From assembly GCF_014692675.1 (NCBI RefSeq), contig NZ_JABFCZ010000029.1, positions 1 to 64,000 of the forward strand: a stretch of 64,000 nt of DNA. The letters run 5' to 3'. Under the pieces are notes generated by a model. That model searched no databases, was not told where the DNA came from, and saw only the letters and a program-made list of their open reading frames with translations. Shown here one piece after another: positions 34,548 to 43,077 of this stretch. Source of the DNA: Roseibium aggregatum (GTDB lineage: Bacteria; Pseudomonadota; Alphaproteobacteria; Rhizobiales; Stappiaceae). The position numbers and the translations under genes are program-made. The number at the start of each line of letters is the position of its first letter. Within the stretch, counting starts at the first letter, position 1.

Positions 34548-35366
34548 ATGAAATCGAAACTGATTGGATTTGCAGCCGTCGTCGGTGTCAGCCTCGGACT
34601 GGCCGGCGCCGCCCACGCGGACCAGCTCGCCGACATCAAGGCAAAGGGCAAGATCACCGCAGCCACCGAGATGCACTACGCCCCGTTCGACCTCCTGGTC
34701 GACGGCAAGTACGAGGGCATCTGCCACGACCTCTTCACCGAGGTCGCCAAGGAACTGGGCGTCGAGGTCGAGTTCCTCGATCTGCCGTGGCAGTCGATCC
34801 TGCCGGGCCTGGAAGCCGGCAAGTTCGACTTCGTCAACGCACCGGTCACCATCACCGCCGAACGCATGAAGCGCTACAACTTCACCCTGCCGATCGGCAA
34901 CGCGACCGTGGCCCTTGCCAAGAAGGCCGGCGACGACAGCATTTCCAAGCCGGAAGATATCGCCGGCAAGGCGGTCGGTTCCCAGAAGGGCTCCGCCCAG
35001 CTGGAACAGCTCAAGGCCTTCTCCGCGACCCTCAACCCGCCGGCCGACGTGCGTGAATACGTCAACATCGACGAAGCCCTCGCCGACCTTGCCGCCGGCC
35101 GCATCCAGGCGGTCGCCAACTCCATGCCGCTGATGGGCTATGCCGCCGTGCAGCGCCCGGGCCTGTTTGAAATGGTCATGCCGCCCTTCGGCACGCCGAA
35201 ATATTTCGGCTGGGTCGGCACCGGTGGCGAAGACAGCAAGACGCTGATCGCCGCCATCAACGATGCGATCCTCAAGATGCACGAGGACGGCCGCCTCAAG
35301 GCCATCAACGAAAAGTGGCTCGGCACCTCTCCGGACCTGCCGACCACCATGCCCGACGTCAAGTAA
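34548..35366 (+). CDS. polar amino-acid ABC transporter, substrate-binding protein
   Basis: 272 residues with signal peptide (~1-24, LIGFAAVVGVSLGLAGAAHA). The mature protein has the family-3 solute-binding pattern: GKITAATEMHYAPFDLLVDGKYEGICHDLF then EVEFLDLPWQSILPGLEAGKFDFVNAPVTITAERMKR, and the hinge GKAVGSQKGSAQLEQL. Position after hutU suggests histidine or urocanate as ligand. A terminator-like hairpin at 35377-35408 separates it from the permease genes, which would give extra binding protein. Confidence 0.9.
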   Translation: MKSKLIGFAAVVGVSLGLAGAAHADQLADIKAKGKITAATEMHYAPFDLLVDGKYEGICHDLFTEVAKELGVEVEFLDLPWQSILPGLEAGKFDFVNAPVTITAERMKRYNFTLPIGNATVALAKKAGDDSISKPEDIAGKAVGSQKGSAQLEQLKAFSATLNPPADVREYVNIDEALADLAAGRIQAVANSMPLMGYAAVQRPGLFEMVMPPFGTPKYFGWVGTGGEDSKTLIAAINDAILKMHEDGRLKAINEKWLGTSPDLPTTMPDVK

Positions 35367-35376
35367 GCTGACGACG

Positions 35377-35408
35377 AAGCCCGGCGGGGGATCCTCTGCC
35401 GGGCTTTT
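35377..35408 (+). terminator. intra-operon terminator-like hairpin after binding-protein gene
   Basis: AAGCCCGGC (35377-35385) and GCCGGGCTT (35398-35406) pair across a 12-base loop, then TTTT. It is a standard intrinsic terminator form placed between binding-protein and permease genes, so probably partial. Confidence 0.75.
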
Positions 35409-35518
35409 CGCTGTCATAGTGGAGTGAATCGTTTTTGGATTGATCCATTCGGCGTCGAAGAACGGTCTGTCCAAATGCAACTCCCTCCAACCGCACGATC
35501 AACGCGGAGAGCGAAGGC

Positions 35519-36172
35519 GTGAATTTTTCCTTCGACGTCATTTGGCACAATCTGCCCTATCTTCTGGCCGCGGCCCGCTGGACCCTGCTGATTTCGGTCG
35601 CCGGTATGGCGATCAGCATCGTCTGGGGCGTGTTCCTGTGCGCGGCGCGGATTTCCAAAAACCGGCTGCTCGCCAATGTGGCGGCCCTTTACATTTCCTT
35701 CTTTCGCGGCGTGCCGCTGCTCGTGCAGCTGCTGATGGCCTATTACATGCTGCCCTATGTCGGCCTCGACCTGCCGGCGATCGCCGCCGCGATCCTGGCC
35801 GTCGGCCTGTGTTCGGCCGCCTATACGGCGGAGATCCTGCGCGGCGCGCTGCAGGCCATTCCCGCCGGACAGACCGAAGCCGCCCATGCGCTGGGCATTC
35901 CGGGTTTTTCGCTGTGGAAGCGCATTCTTGTGCCCCAGGCGATCCGCATCGGCCTGCCGTCGCTGGTCAACGAACTCATTCTGCTGGTCAAGGTGTCCTC
36001 GCTGGCCTCTGTCGTCGGCATCGGCGAACTGACGCGGATATCCCAGAACATCACCGGCCAGACCTACCGGCCGCTGGAGATCTACATCGCGGCAGCCGCG
36101 ATCTATTTCCTGATCAACCTGGTCATATCCGGTCTCGGCCGGCTGGCCGAAAAGCGGCTTCAGGCCGGGTGA
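35519..36172 (+). CDS. polar amino-acid ABC transporter permease 1
   Basis: 217 residues from GTG 35519, five transmembrane segments. It has the HisM-type pattern GMAISIVWGVFLCAARISKN, FFRGVPLLVQLLMAYYMLP, AYTAEILRGALQAIPAGQTEAAHALGIPGF (EAA loop contacting the ATPase) and QAIRIGLPSLVNE. Forms the channel with the second permease encoded 10 bases later. A hairpin precedes it at 35377. Confidence 0.92.
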   Translation: MNFSFDVIWHNLPYLLAAARWTLLISVAGMAISIVWGVFLCAARISKNRLLANVAALYISFFRGVPLLVQLLMAYYMLPYVGLDLPAIAAAILAVGLCSAAYTAEILRGALQAIPAGQTEAAHALGIPGFSLWKRILVPQAIRIGLPSLVNELILLVKVSSLASVVGIGELTRISQNITGQTYRPLEIYIAAAAIYFLINLVISGLGRLAEKRLQAG

Positions 36173-36181
36173 GGGCGGGCG

Positions 36182-36841
36182 ATGGAACTTGATCTCTTCG
36201 TCCGCTACGGACCGGCCCTGATCCGCGGCTTCGGCGTCACCATCCTGTGCTGGGCGGCAGGCTCGCTCGGCGGCCTCGTGCTCGGCTTCGTGATCGCCTG
36301 TCTCTACCGCTGGAGCATCGCGCCGGTGCGCTGGGTGATCTACGCCTATGTGGAGGTGATCCGCGGCACGCCGTTCATGATCCAGCTGTTCATCCTCTAT
36401 TACGGCGGCCCCTATGTCGGGCTGGTGCTGTCACCGGTCCAGGCGGGCATCCTGAGCTTCATCGTCTACGGCAGTCCCTATTTCTCGGAAATCTTCCGCT
36501 CCGGCTTCAATGCGGTTCCGAAGGGACAGGTCGAGGCGGCGCGCTGCGTCGGAATGGCCGAAGCCACCATCCTGCGCCGGATCGTCCTGCCGCAGATGCT
36601 GGTGCCGATCACGCCGCCGCTCACCAACTTCTTCATCATCCTGACGAAGGAAACCGCGATCCTCTCCGTCGTCACCGTGCCGGAGCTGCTCTACGAGACC
36701 CAGACCATGGCGGCGGAAACCTTCACCTACGTCGAACCCTTCCTGGTGCTGTCGCTGTTCTACTGGCTGATGGTGATCGGCACCAACTGGCTGGGCGGAC
36801 GGGTCGAGGCGCGGGTGACGCGCCACCTGAAACGCGCCTGA
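36182..36841 (+). CDS. polar amino-acid ABC transporter permease 2
   Basis: 219 residues from ATG 36182, nine bases after the first permease's stop. Five transmembrane segments; the conserved YVEVIRGTPFMIQLFILYYGGPY and SEIFRSGFNAVPKGQVEAARCVGMAEATI (EAA loop) are clear. Partners the first permease as a heterodimer. Ends before the ATPase gene by 19 bases. Confidence 0.92.
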   Translation: MELDLFVRYGPALIRGFGVTILCWAAGSLGGLVLGFVIACLYRWSIAPVRWVIYAYVEVIRGTPFMIQLFILYYGGPYVGLVLSPVQAGILSFIVYGSPYFSEIFRSGFNAVPKGQVEAARCVGMAEATILRRIVLPQMLVPITPPLTNFFIILTKETAILSVVTVPELLYETQTMAAETFTYVEPFLVLSLFYWLMVIGTNWLGGRVEARVTRHLKRA

Positions 36842-36860
36842 GTAAAAACGGAACCTGACC

Positions 36861-37673
36861 ATGGCCGACACGACACCGAAATCCAATGGCGCCGGCGAAC
36901 CGATCATCACGGTGCGCAACATGGGCAAGTCCTTCGACGACTTCGTCGCCCTGCGCGACGTCACCCTGGACGTGAACCGCTCCGAGGTGCTGTGCCTGAT
37001 CGGGCCTTCCGGCTCGGGCAAGAGCACGCTGCTGCGCTGCCTGAACTTCCTGGAGGCCTATGACGCCGGCGAGGTCCGTCTCGACGGCGAGCTGATCGGC
37101 TGGCAGGAGGGCGTCTCGCCCCGCAAGGCGCGCTCTTCCGGCACGTTGCGCAAGCAGCGCCAGCATATCGGCATGGTGTTCCAGCAGTTCAATCTCTGGC
37201 CGCACATGACAGCCCTTGAGAATGTCGCCGAGGCGCTGATCCAGGTGAAGGGGATGGGCAAGGCAGCAGCCTGTGAAAAGGCCCAGGCGGCCCTTGCCAA
37301 GGTGCATCTTTCCGACAAGGCGCAGAGCTATCCGGCCAACCTCTCCGGCGGCCAGCAGCAGCGCGTGGCGATCGCCCGCGCCATTGCCATGGAGCCCAGG
37401 GTCATGCTGTTCGACGAGCCGACCTCGGCGCTCGATCCGGAACTGGTCGGTGAGGTGCTCGCCGTCATGAAGGAAATGGCGGCGGAAGGCATGACCATGG
37501 TGGTCGTCACCCACGAGATGGGTTTCGCCGCCCACGTCGCCGACCGGGTGGCCTTCCTCGACGCCGGCCGCCTCGTCACCTGCGCCCCGCCCGCCGACAT
37601 CTTCGCCCGCGAACCGGACGACGCCCGCGTCCGCTCGTTCCTGCAGACCTACCGCGAGCGGAACGTGGTCTGA
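36861..37673 (+). CDS. polar amino-acid ABC transporter ATP-binding protein
   Basis: 270 residues. Walker A GPSGSGKST near residue 53; Q-loop MVFQQFNLWPHM; signature LSGGQQQRVAIARA near residue 157; Walker B VMLFDEPTSALDP; and the switch His in VVVTHEMGFAAH. Fits the HisP/GlnQ class that drives polar amino-acid uptake. The N-terminal 15 residues are a variable lead. Last gene of the hut-linked transporter unit; a palindromic repeat follows at 37737. Confidence 0.95.
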   Translation: MADTTPKSNGAGEPIITVRNMGKSFDDFVALRDVTLDVNRSEVLCLIGPSGSGKSTLLRCLNFLEAYDAGEVRLDGELIGWQEGVSPRKARSSGTLRKQRQHIGMVFQQFNLWPHMTALENVAEALIQVKGMGKAAACEKAQAALAKVHLSDKAQSYPANLSGGQQQRVAIARAIAMEPRVMLFDEPTSALDPELVGEVLAVMKEMAAEGMTMVVVTHEMGFAAHVADRVAFLDAGRLVTCAPPADIFAREPDDARVRSFLQTYRERNVV

Positions 37674-37957
37674 GGCGCGAGACCTGGCTCCCCGGTCCAC
37701 GGCTATAGGACCCGCCAACCAGCGACGAACCACCCGGTTGTCATCCCGGTTTGGCGCGCCAGCAGCAAGACCGGGATCCAGTACTCCGTGCTGCTTGCGG
37801 TGGAAAAGAATGTTAATTCAGCAGATTACCGGATCCCAGCCTTCGCTGGGATGACAACATACGTTCTGACTGAGCAGGTTGCCCTTTACCGCTTTCGCGA
37901 AGGCCGGCCAACGATTACCCTCCCGACAAACGCTGCCCGCGACCGGGAAGGGATCCC
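37674..37957. other. intergenic region with dispersed repeat
   Basis: About 284 bases between the transporter ATPase and the flavin-reductase-like gene. Its main content is the family A repeat at 37737-37858. The remaining right part holds ordinary upstream sequence for the next gene (GAAGGGATCCC before its ATG). Confidence 0.5.
37737..37858. repeat. dispersed intergenic repeat, family A copy 2
   Basis: Begins GTTGTCATCCCGG and ends CTGGGATGACAAC, inverted ends. Interior blocks GACCGGGATCCAGTACTCCGTG and CAGATTACCGGATCCCAGCC match the copy at 13853-13965. It may end transcription of the ABC operon. Confidence 0.75.
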
Positions 37958-38500
37958 ATGGACGAACTCGACCTCAACAGAGCCTTCACGCTGATCGAAC
38001 CGGGGCCGGTCGTTCTGGTGACGACCCATGACGGCGCCAGGGACAATATCATGACCATCACCTGGACCATGGTGCTGGGCTTTTCGGCCGAGTTCGCGAT
38101 CACCACCGGGCCCTGGAACCATTCCTACACGGCCCTGCGCGACACCAAGGAATGCGTGCTGTCCATCCCCACGGTCGACATGATCGACACCGCCGTTGGC
38201 ATCGGGGTCTGTTCCGGAACGGATACGGACAAATTCGAAAAATTCGGCCTGACCCGCGTCAAAGGCAGGCACGTGAAGGCCCCGCTGATCAAGGAATGCC
38301 TCGCCAATATCGAATGCCGGGTGGTCGACTTCGTCGACCGGCACAGCATTGTCATCCTTCAAGGCGTCGCCGCTTACATCGACACCGCACGCGAGGAGAA
38401 AAGAATGATCCACGCGGTGGGAGACGGCACCTTCATCGTCGACGGCGACACCATCGACAGACGAGAAATGATGCGCTCCAAACTTCCGTCAGGGGTGTAG
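37958..38500 (+). CDS. flavin reductase-like (FMN-binding split barrel) protein
   Basis: 180 residues. The fold of FMN-binding flavin reductases is suggested by PGPVVLVTTHDGARDNIMTITWTMVLGFSAEFAITTGPWNHSY in parts (no run over 20 shown here), ECVLSIPTVDMID, CSGTDTDKFEKFGLT and a later IECRVVDF. Flavin reductases supply reduced FMN to monooxygenases or act as FMN proteins of unknown role. Nothing adjacent tells which. ATG 37958 has a GAAGGG site upstream. Cytoplasmic. Confidence 0.7.
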   Translation: MDELDLNRAFTLIEPGPVVLVTTHDGARDNIMTITWTMVLGFSAEFAITTGPWNHSYTALRDTKECVLSIPTVDMIDTAVGIGVCSGTDTDKFEKFGLTRVKGRHVKAPLIKECLANIECRVVDFVDRHSIVILQGVAAYIDTAREEKRMIHAVGDGTFIVDGDTIDRREMMRSKLPSGV

Positions 38501-38566
38501 GGTAGGGAACCGGCGCGCCGGCGAACAATTATTTCGGATAAGACGATATTTCAGGGAGTAAGCCGC

Positions 38567-39301
38567 ATGAGAAACATAGTGCTCAAGTCGATCCTGGGTC
38601 TGATCGTCTGCCAGATCGCCGGTTTGGGCCTGTCAGGGGCCGCTCTCGCCCAGCCCTCCTACGATTGTTCCAGGGCGGCGCAGCCGGACGAGATCGCCAT
38701 CTGCAATGACCCGCTTCTGTCGGCGGCGGACCGGATCATTGCCGGAGCCTACGACCGCTACCGGGGCGAGTTTCAGCCCAAGCGCGAGGTCGCCCGTCGT
38801 TTTCTGAGCGACCGCAACGGCTGCGGGAGCGACCGTGGCTGTATCGCCGCCGTCCAGGCGCGGATGCTGTCCACCTACGCATCGCCGGAAGGCAACGGCG
38901 GCACTCTGCCCTGGCTGACCAGCTACGCGAAGGCCCTGACCGGGTTCAAGGCCGCCGGACTGGCCGCAAATGGAGCCCGCACGGGAGAGCCGCGGTTCCC
39001 CGGCGAATGCGCCCTGACGCGGATCGAGGCGGTAACCACCCGCTTCGGCGAACCGGCGTCCTACGAAAACGCGGACTCCGGCACCGCAATTTCCTATGCA
39101 AACGGGCTCAGCCAGGTCTCCTACGACCGCGACGGCCTCTACGACGTCAAGCCGGGCCAGCCCGCAGTCATCTGCCTGATGAGCATTCCCTACGACTGCC
39201 CGGACGGCGATACACGCGGCCGCGAATATTACACGCTCGATCTTGAGACGAATTCTGACTGGATCCTGGGCGACACCCAGCATTATTGCGGCGGGGCGTG
39301 A
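38567..39301 (+). CDS. exported LprI-like (DUF1311-type) protein
   Basis: 244 residues with a signal peptide (~1-29, ILGLIVCQIAGLGLSGAALA). The next 80 residues have the LprI/DUF1311 cysteine pattern: YDCSRAAQPDEIAICND, then NGCGSDRGCIAAVQARM, associated with lysozyme inhibition in mycobacteria. The rest (~120-244) has further cysteines and no clear family. Periplasmic. Its stop codon lies within the upstream leader of the SH3-type gene that follows. Confidence 0.65.
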   Translation: MRNIVLKSILGLIVCQIAGLGLSGAALAQPSYDCSRAAQPDEIAICNDPLLSAADRIIAGAYDRYRGEFQPKREVARRFLSDRNGCGSDRGCIAAVQARMLSTYASPEGNGGTLPWLTSYAKALTGFKAAGLAANGARTGEPRFPGECALTRIEAVTTRFGEPASYENADSGTAISYANGLSQVSYDRDGLYDVKPGQPAVICLMSIPYDCPDGDTRGREYYTLDLETNSDWILGDTQHYCGGA

Positions 39302-39336
39302 TCGCAGAAGCGGCGCCGGGACAGGGTTGTGCTATC

Positions 39337-40062
39337 ATGTCCACATTTGCGCGAGGTACGCCCGTGATCCCGACAAGACACCTGATAGCCGCCTTCCTGA
39401 TTTTCGGAGCCCTGTCCCTGACAGGATCGCTTGCCCAAGCGGCCGAGCGCAAGGCATTGCCGGTCGACCAGGCGTCAAAGGTCCAGGGGTTCGAGGCCTA
39501 CAGGAGCGACCTGCTGGCGGCGATTGCGCGGCGCGATGTGGAAGCGGTTGTCGCCGCTGCGTCCCAAGACATCGAACTCAGCTTCGGCGGCGATGCCGGT
39601 CCCGACGCACTGCGCTCGTTCCTGACCCTGTCGGAGGACGATCTGGCCGACGAATACAAGGACCAGGCGGACGCCATGCGCGAGGGCTACTGGGATGCCC
39701 TTGAAGAGGTGCTGCGTCTCGGCGGCAAGGCCGACGGCCCGGACGCCTTCGATGCCCCCTACACCTGGACCGTGGAACTGGGCGAAAACGACGACCCGTT
39801 CACCACCTATTTCGTCATCGATCGTGACGTTCCCATGCGCGACCGCCCGAACCGGCATGGCGCGGTCACCAAGACCCTTGCCTACGATATCGTCGAGGCG
39901 ATCGACGGCGGCGAGGGCACAAGTTTCCAGAAAGTGCGCCTTGCAACCGGCGAGACCGGCTTTGTCGACAAGGCCCACCTGCGCAGCGCCGTCGACTACC
40001 GCGCCCGCTTCGAACGACGCCCCGAAGGCTGGAAGATGGTGTTCTTCCTTGCGGGCGACTGA
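39337..40062 (+). CDS. exported SH3-type domain protein
   Basis: 241 residues from ATG 39337; a GTG at 39364 with GAGGT upstream gives a shorter signal peptide and is equally plausible. After the signal (LIAAFLIFGALSLTGSLAQA) comes a ~100-residue alpha/beta part, AAIARRDVEAVVAAASQDIELSFGG, then an SH3b-like C-terminal half: VIDRDVPMRDRPNRHGAVT and ATGETGFVDKAHLRS, as in bacterial SH3 domains that bind cell wall or proteins. A decayed copy of its 3' end lies at 41673-41865. Function unknown. Confidence 0.6.
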   Translation: MSTFARGTPVIPTRHLIAAFLIFGALSLTGSLAQAAERKALPVDQASKVQGFEAYRSDLLAAIARRDVEAVVAAASQDIELSFGGDAGPDALRSFLTLSEDDLADEYKDQADAMREGYWDALEEVLRLGGKADGPDAFDAPYTWTVELGENDDPFTTYFVIDRDVPMRDRPNRHGAVTKTLAYDIVEAIDGGEGTSFQKVRLATGETGFVDKAHLRSAVDYRARFERRPEGWKMVFFLAGD

Positions 40063-40347
40063 GGCCCGAGATTTGGGCAGCTGGGCGGTTCAGGGTTTCA
40101 GGTCAGGCGCCATCGGCGTATTTGTCGCTCAACCTCCAAAGCCTCCTCGAGATCACGGATATGTTGCGGCAGATTTTTGAGCTGAGTGGACATGCAAGGC
40201 TCCGGTTGATTATCATGCCAGCACATTAAAAAACCGTCCGGGTCATGACAGCATGACTGTTTCTTGATTGCATCCTTTCGCCGTCATGGCATTGCCGCCG
40301 TTCAGTCGATAGTGCCGTCCAAGTAACCGAAAAGAAGTCTAGCCCAG

Positions 40348-41577
40348 TTGACCGAGAACGTCCTCGTCGGATTCGTTGCTCTCGTCGCGGCTGCTGTCCT
40401 GCTGAGCTCGCGCGTGAGAGGCCTCGCAAGTTGGCGGGCGACGGTGACACCGCTTGCCTCCATCATCGGGTCGGGCTTTCTCGTTTCAGCGCCCATTCTG
40501 GTACGTGAGGTCGGAAACTGGGCCATCCTTGCAATGGTTGGCCTGCTGGGTGCCGCCTACGTTATCGGCGAAGCGATCCGGTTCAACATCGCCCAGATAG
40601 AGCCGATTCTGAAGGAAGCCGACCCGGCCGGTAAACACCGGCTGGTCGTTGGCGTGGAGCGGCTCTCCCAGGCCGTGCTGGCTTTCGCCTATTCGATCTC
40701 GGTGGCCTATTATCTCGTATTGCTGGGGCATTTTTTTCTGAAGGGCACCGGCTCGGAAGACGAGATCCTGGCCAAGCTGATCGCCACGGGCATCCTCGGA
40801 ATGCTTGGTCTTCTGGGAATGATACGAGGTCTGGAAACCGTCGAAGGGATCGAGGAATACACCGTCGGGATCAATCTCGCCGTGATCATCGCGCTTCTGG
40901 CCGGCCTCATGCTCTACAACGGCAAGATCCTGTTCGCGGGGGACTGGCAGCTCACTGCCGCAACACCCGGGATCGACGGGCAGACCATCCGTGTTGTTCT
41001 CGGTCTTCTGATCGTGGTGCAGGGTTTCGAGACATCGCGCTTCATGTTCGACGAATTCGATGCGGATATGCGAATTCGAACCATGCGCTACGCCCAGTTG
41101 ATCGCGGCGGCGATCTACCTGACTTTCTTTTCGCTCTTGACGGTGCTTTTTGGCGAACTGGGCAGCGACAAAGGCGTCGCGGCAATTGTTGGCCTCGTCG
41201 CGCATGTGGCGCCGATTTTGCCATTGACCCTGGTGCTCAGCGCGGTGGCCAGCCAGTTCAGCGCGTCGGTCGCGGACTCCGTCGGGGGCGCAGGGCTGGT
41301 CGAGGATATCACGCGCGGCCGCGTGAGCCTGCATGTCATCTATCCGGTCATTGCGGCGGTTGCGATCGCCATCACTTGGAGCACCGATGTCTTCAGGCTG
41401 GTGACCCTCGCCTCGCAGGCATTTGCCCTTTTCTATTTCCTGCAGTGCGCCGTCGCGCTGATGCGGGCGTGGGGCATGACGGATTTGCACGGACGCCGCA
41501 GCCGCATTTTTCTTTTCGTCGCGGGAGGGCTGATCTCGATCTGCGTGACCGTCCTCGGCATACCGTCGGGAGGGTGA
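40348..41577 (+). CDS. polytopic membrane protein, APC/LeuT-like in layout
   Basis: 409 residues from a TTG at 40348, the only in-frame start before the first helix; ribosome site weak (AAGAAG). About 11 hydrophobic helices. Glycine-rich ATVTPLASIIGSGFLVSAPIL lies in helix 2, and a conserved-looking IRGLETVEGIEEYTVGINL follows mid-protein. No exact family recognised; the helix 1-2 pattern is reminiscent of APC-superfamily transporters, and the substrate is unknown. The gene stands between the SH3-type gene and its broken copy, so it may have arrived with a duplication or insertion. Confidence 0.65.
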   Translation: MTENVLVGFVALVAAAVLLSSRVRGLASWRATVTPLASIIGSGFLVSAPILVREVGNWAILAMVGLLGAAYVIGEAIRFNIAQIEPILKEADPAGKHRLVVGVERLSQAVLAFAYSISVAYYLVLLGHFFLKGTGSEDEILAKLIATGILGMLGLLGMIRGLETVEGIEEYTVGINLAVIIALLAGLMLYNGKILFAGDWQLTAATPGIDGQTIRVVLGLLIVVQGFETSRFMFDEFDADMRIRTMRYAQLIAAAIYLTFFSLLTVLFGELGSDKGVAAIVGLVAHVAPILPLTLVLSAVASQFSASVADSVGGAGLVEDITRGRVSLHVIYPVIAAVAIAITWSTDVFRLVTLASQAFALFYFLQCAVALMRAWGMTDLHGRRSRIFLFVAGGLISICVTVLGIPSGG

Positions 41578-41672
41578 GCACCGGCGCGACGGGGTTACAT
41601 GGAATGCGTCAGGCCCTGCCGGATTGAACTCGCGCCTTCAAATGCTTGAGCGCGGGCTTTGGGAGTAGCCGA
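41578..41672. other. intergenic, no feature seen
   Basis: Short stretch after the membrane-protein gene and before the pseudogene fragment. No gene, promoter or terminator can be supported. Confidence 0.3.
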
Positions 41673-41865
41673 ATAGGCCCTCGCCTAGGATATCGTTGAG
41701 TTGATCGACGACGGCGAGGGGACGAGTTTTCATAAAGTGCGTTTGGCAACCGGCGAGAAAGGCTTCGTCGACAAAGCCAACCTGCGCAGCGCCGTCGACT
41801 ACCACGCACGCTTCGAACGGCGCCCCGAAGGCTGGAAGATGGTCTACTTCCTTGCGCGGGATTGA
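41673..41865 (+). pseudogene. decayed 3' fragment of the SH3-type gene at 39337
   Basis: Reads DIVELIDDGEGTSFHKVRL and onward to the end WKMVYFLARD, the same as the last 59 residues of the protein at 39337-40062 with several changes, in frame and without gaps, then a TGA at the same place. The codon before DIV is TAG instead of TAC, and homology ends about 15 bases further upstream, so no full reading frame remains. It is a partial, decayed copy created by duplication. Confidence 0.85.
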
Positions 41866-41926
41866 GGCGCCGGGCGGTAGGCGACCCGCGCTCAAGCAGC
41901 CGAAGTCGATGGCGACAGAAGAAAAA

Positions 41927-42016
41927 TGGCGGAGAGACAGGGATTCGAACCCTGGGTACCCTCGCGGGCACAACGGTTTTCGAGACCGCCCCGTTCAACC
42001 ACTCCGGCACCTCTCC
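41927..42016 (-). tRNA. tRNA-Ser (anticodon CGA)
   Basis: On the reverse strand the acceptor half GGAGAGG (42016-42010) pairs with TCTCTCC, followed by G and an encoded CCA (41929-41927). The T-arm GGTTCGAATCC and a long variable arm fit type II tRNA-Ser. The anticodon loop CTCGAAA gives CGA, reading UCG. Ninety bases in all. Confidence 0.95.
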
Positions 42017-42172
42017 GCGGCACTTGGGATATTTGTGGTCTCAAGTGGCGCGGAACATAGACAAGGCGTTTCCGCCCCGCAAGAGGCAGTTTGACAGTTT
42101 CTGCAATTTTTATGCGGGGGCTGAAAAACGCGGCCGGATGGCGGAAACGCGCATTATGCCGGCACTTATTGA

Positions 42173-42200
42173 TTGACTTGGGGGGCGTCCTGACTATATT
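42173..42200 (+). promoter_or_regulatory. sigma-70-type promoter for rplU-rpmA
   Basis: TTGACT (42173-42178) and TATATT (42195-42200) are separated by 16 bases, near-consensus for a strong promoter. Distance to the L21 start is about 200 bases. Confidence 0.65.
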
Positions 42201-42213
42201 GCCGACGCTGAAC

Positions 42214-42240
42214 GGCGGAGTCTTTTCACAAGATTCCGCC
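42214..42240 (+). promoter_or_regulatory. 5' leader stem-loop of rplU mRNA
   Basis: GGCGGAGTCTT and AAGATTCCGCC pair over 11 positions (one G-U) around a five-base loop, just 14 bases after the -10 box, so near the transcript's 5' end. It is followed by TTTCCCGTTGTTTC, a weak U-rich stretch. It may be an L21 autoregulatory leader or attenuator; a stabilising 5' hairpin is also possible. Confidence 0.5.
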
Positions 42241-42407
42241 TTTCCCGTTGTTTCAGGCCTGATCCGAGACTTCAAAAAAGCCTTCGATCGCAAAGACCCG
42301 AACCGCCGGTTTCCGGCCGGGCGGGCGCCGAGAACAACATATGACAAGCGGGCCTTCCGGTGACCGGGGCGCCTGCAACCAAGAACGAAAAGAAGGACGT
42401 GCGAGAC

Positions 42408-43028
42408 ATGTTCGCAGTGATCAAGACCGGCGGCAAGCAGTACACCGTTGCCGCAGACGACCTCCTGAAGGTCGAAAAACTCGATGCCGAAGCCGGCAGC
42501 ACCGTCACCTTCGACGAAGTGCTCATGGTCGGAAACGGCACGGACACCACCATCGGCGCACCGCTCGTTGACGGAGCCAGCGTCGTTGCGGAAGTGGTCG
42601 ATCAGGGCCGCAACCGCAAGATCATCGTTTTCAAGAAGCGCCGCCGTCAGAATTCCCGGCGCCGCAACGGCCATCGTCAGGCTTTCACCCTCGTCAAGGT
42701 GACCGACATCCTGACCGGTGGCGCCAAGCCCGCCAAGACCGCAGCGCCGAAGAAGGCCGCCGCTCCGAAGGCTGAGGCAAAGACCGAAGAAGCAGCCGCA
42801 CCGGCTGCAGCCGCCGCGCCGGCAGGCGAAGCGGACGACCTGAAGAAGCTGAACGGACTGGGTCCGGCGATTGCCAAGAAGCTCAACGAAGCCGGCATCA
42901 CCACCTTCGCCCAGATCGCAGCGATGACGGACGAAGATGTCGCCCGCGTTGAAGAAGAGCTCTCCCTGAAGGGCCGCTTCGAACGCGACAACTGGATCGA
43001 ACAGGCCAAGGAACTGGCCGGCAAGTAA
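42408..43028 (+). CDS. rplU: 50S ribosomal protein L21 with C-terminal helix-hairpin-helix tail
   Basis: 206 residues, about twice the normal length. ATG 42408 begins MFAVIKTGGKQYTV, the L21 start. The L21 domain runs to about residue 102 (KKRRRQNSRRRNGHRQAFT in the basic patch). A linker rich in Ala/Lys/Pro covers ~105-145. The last 60 residues (LKKLNGLGPAIAKKLNEAGI and TFAQIAAMTDEDVARVE) form a helix-hairpin-helix fold like that seen in ribosome- and DNA-associated proteins. L21 binds 23S rRNA in the large subunit; the tail's role is unknown. In operon with rpmA (49 bases between). Confidence 0.95.
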   Translation: MFAVIKTGGKQYTVAADDLLKVEKLDAEAGSTVTFDEVLMVGNGTDTTIGAPLVDGASVVAEVVDQGRNRKIIVFKKRRRQNSRRRNGHRQAFTLVKVTDILTGGAKPAKTAAPKKAAAPKAEAKTEEAAAPAAAAAPAGEADDLKKLNGLGPAIAKKLNEAGITTFAQIAAMTDEDVARVEEELSLKGRFERDNWIEQAKELAGK

Positions 43029-43077
43029 GCCGCCGTTCTCACCCTGATCAGAAGAACAAGCAGCGAGGAGCATCCTC

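Larger units (their letters stand above)
42017..42407 (+). other. rplU leader region
   Basis: About 390 bases between tRNA-Ser and rplU. It holds a promoter (42173-42200) and a stem-loop (42214-42240), then about 165 bases of transcribed leader. No protein gene is supported. Confidence 0.6.

Noticed and set aside
41578..41926. Tyrosine-recombinase type insertion at tRNA-Ser
   Set aside because: No integrase gene and no repeat of the tRNA 3' end found elsewhere in the window.
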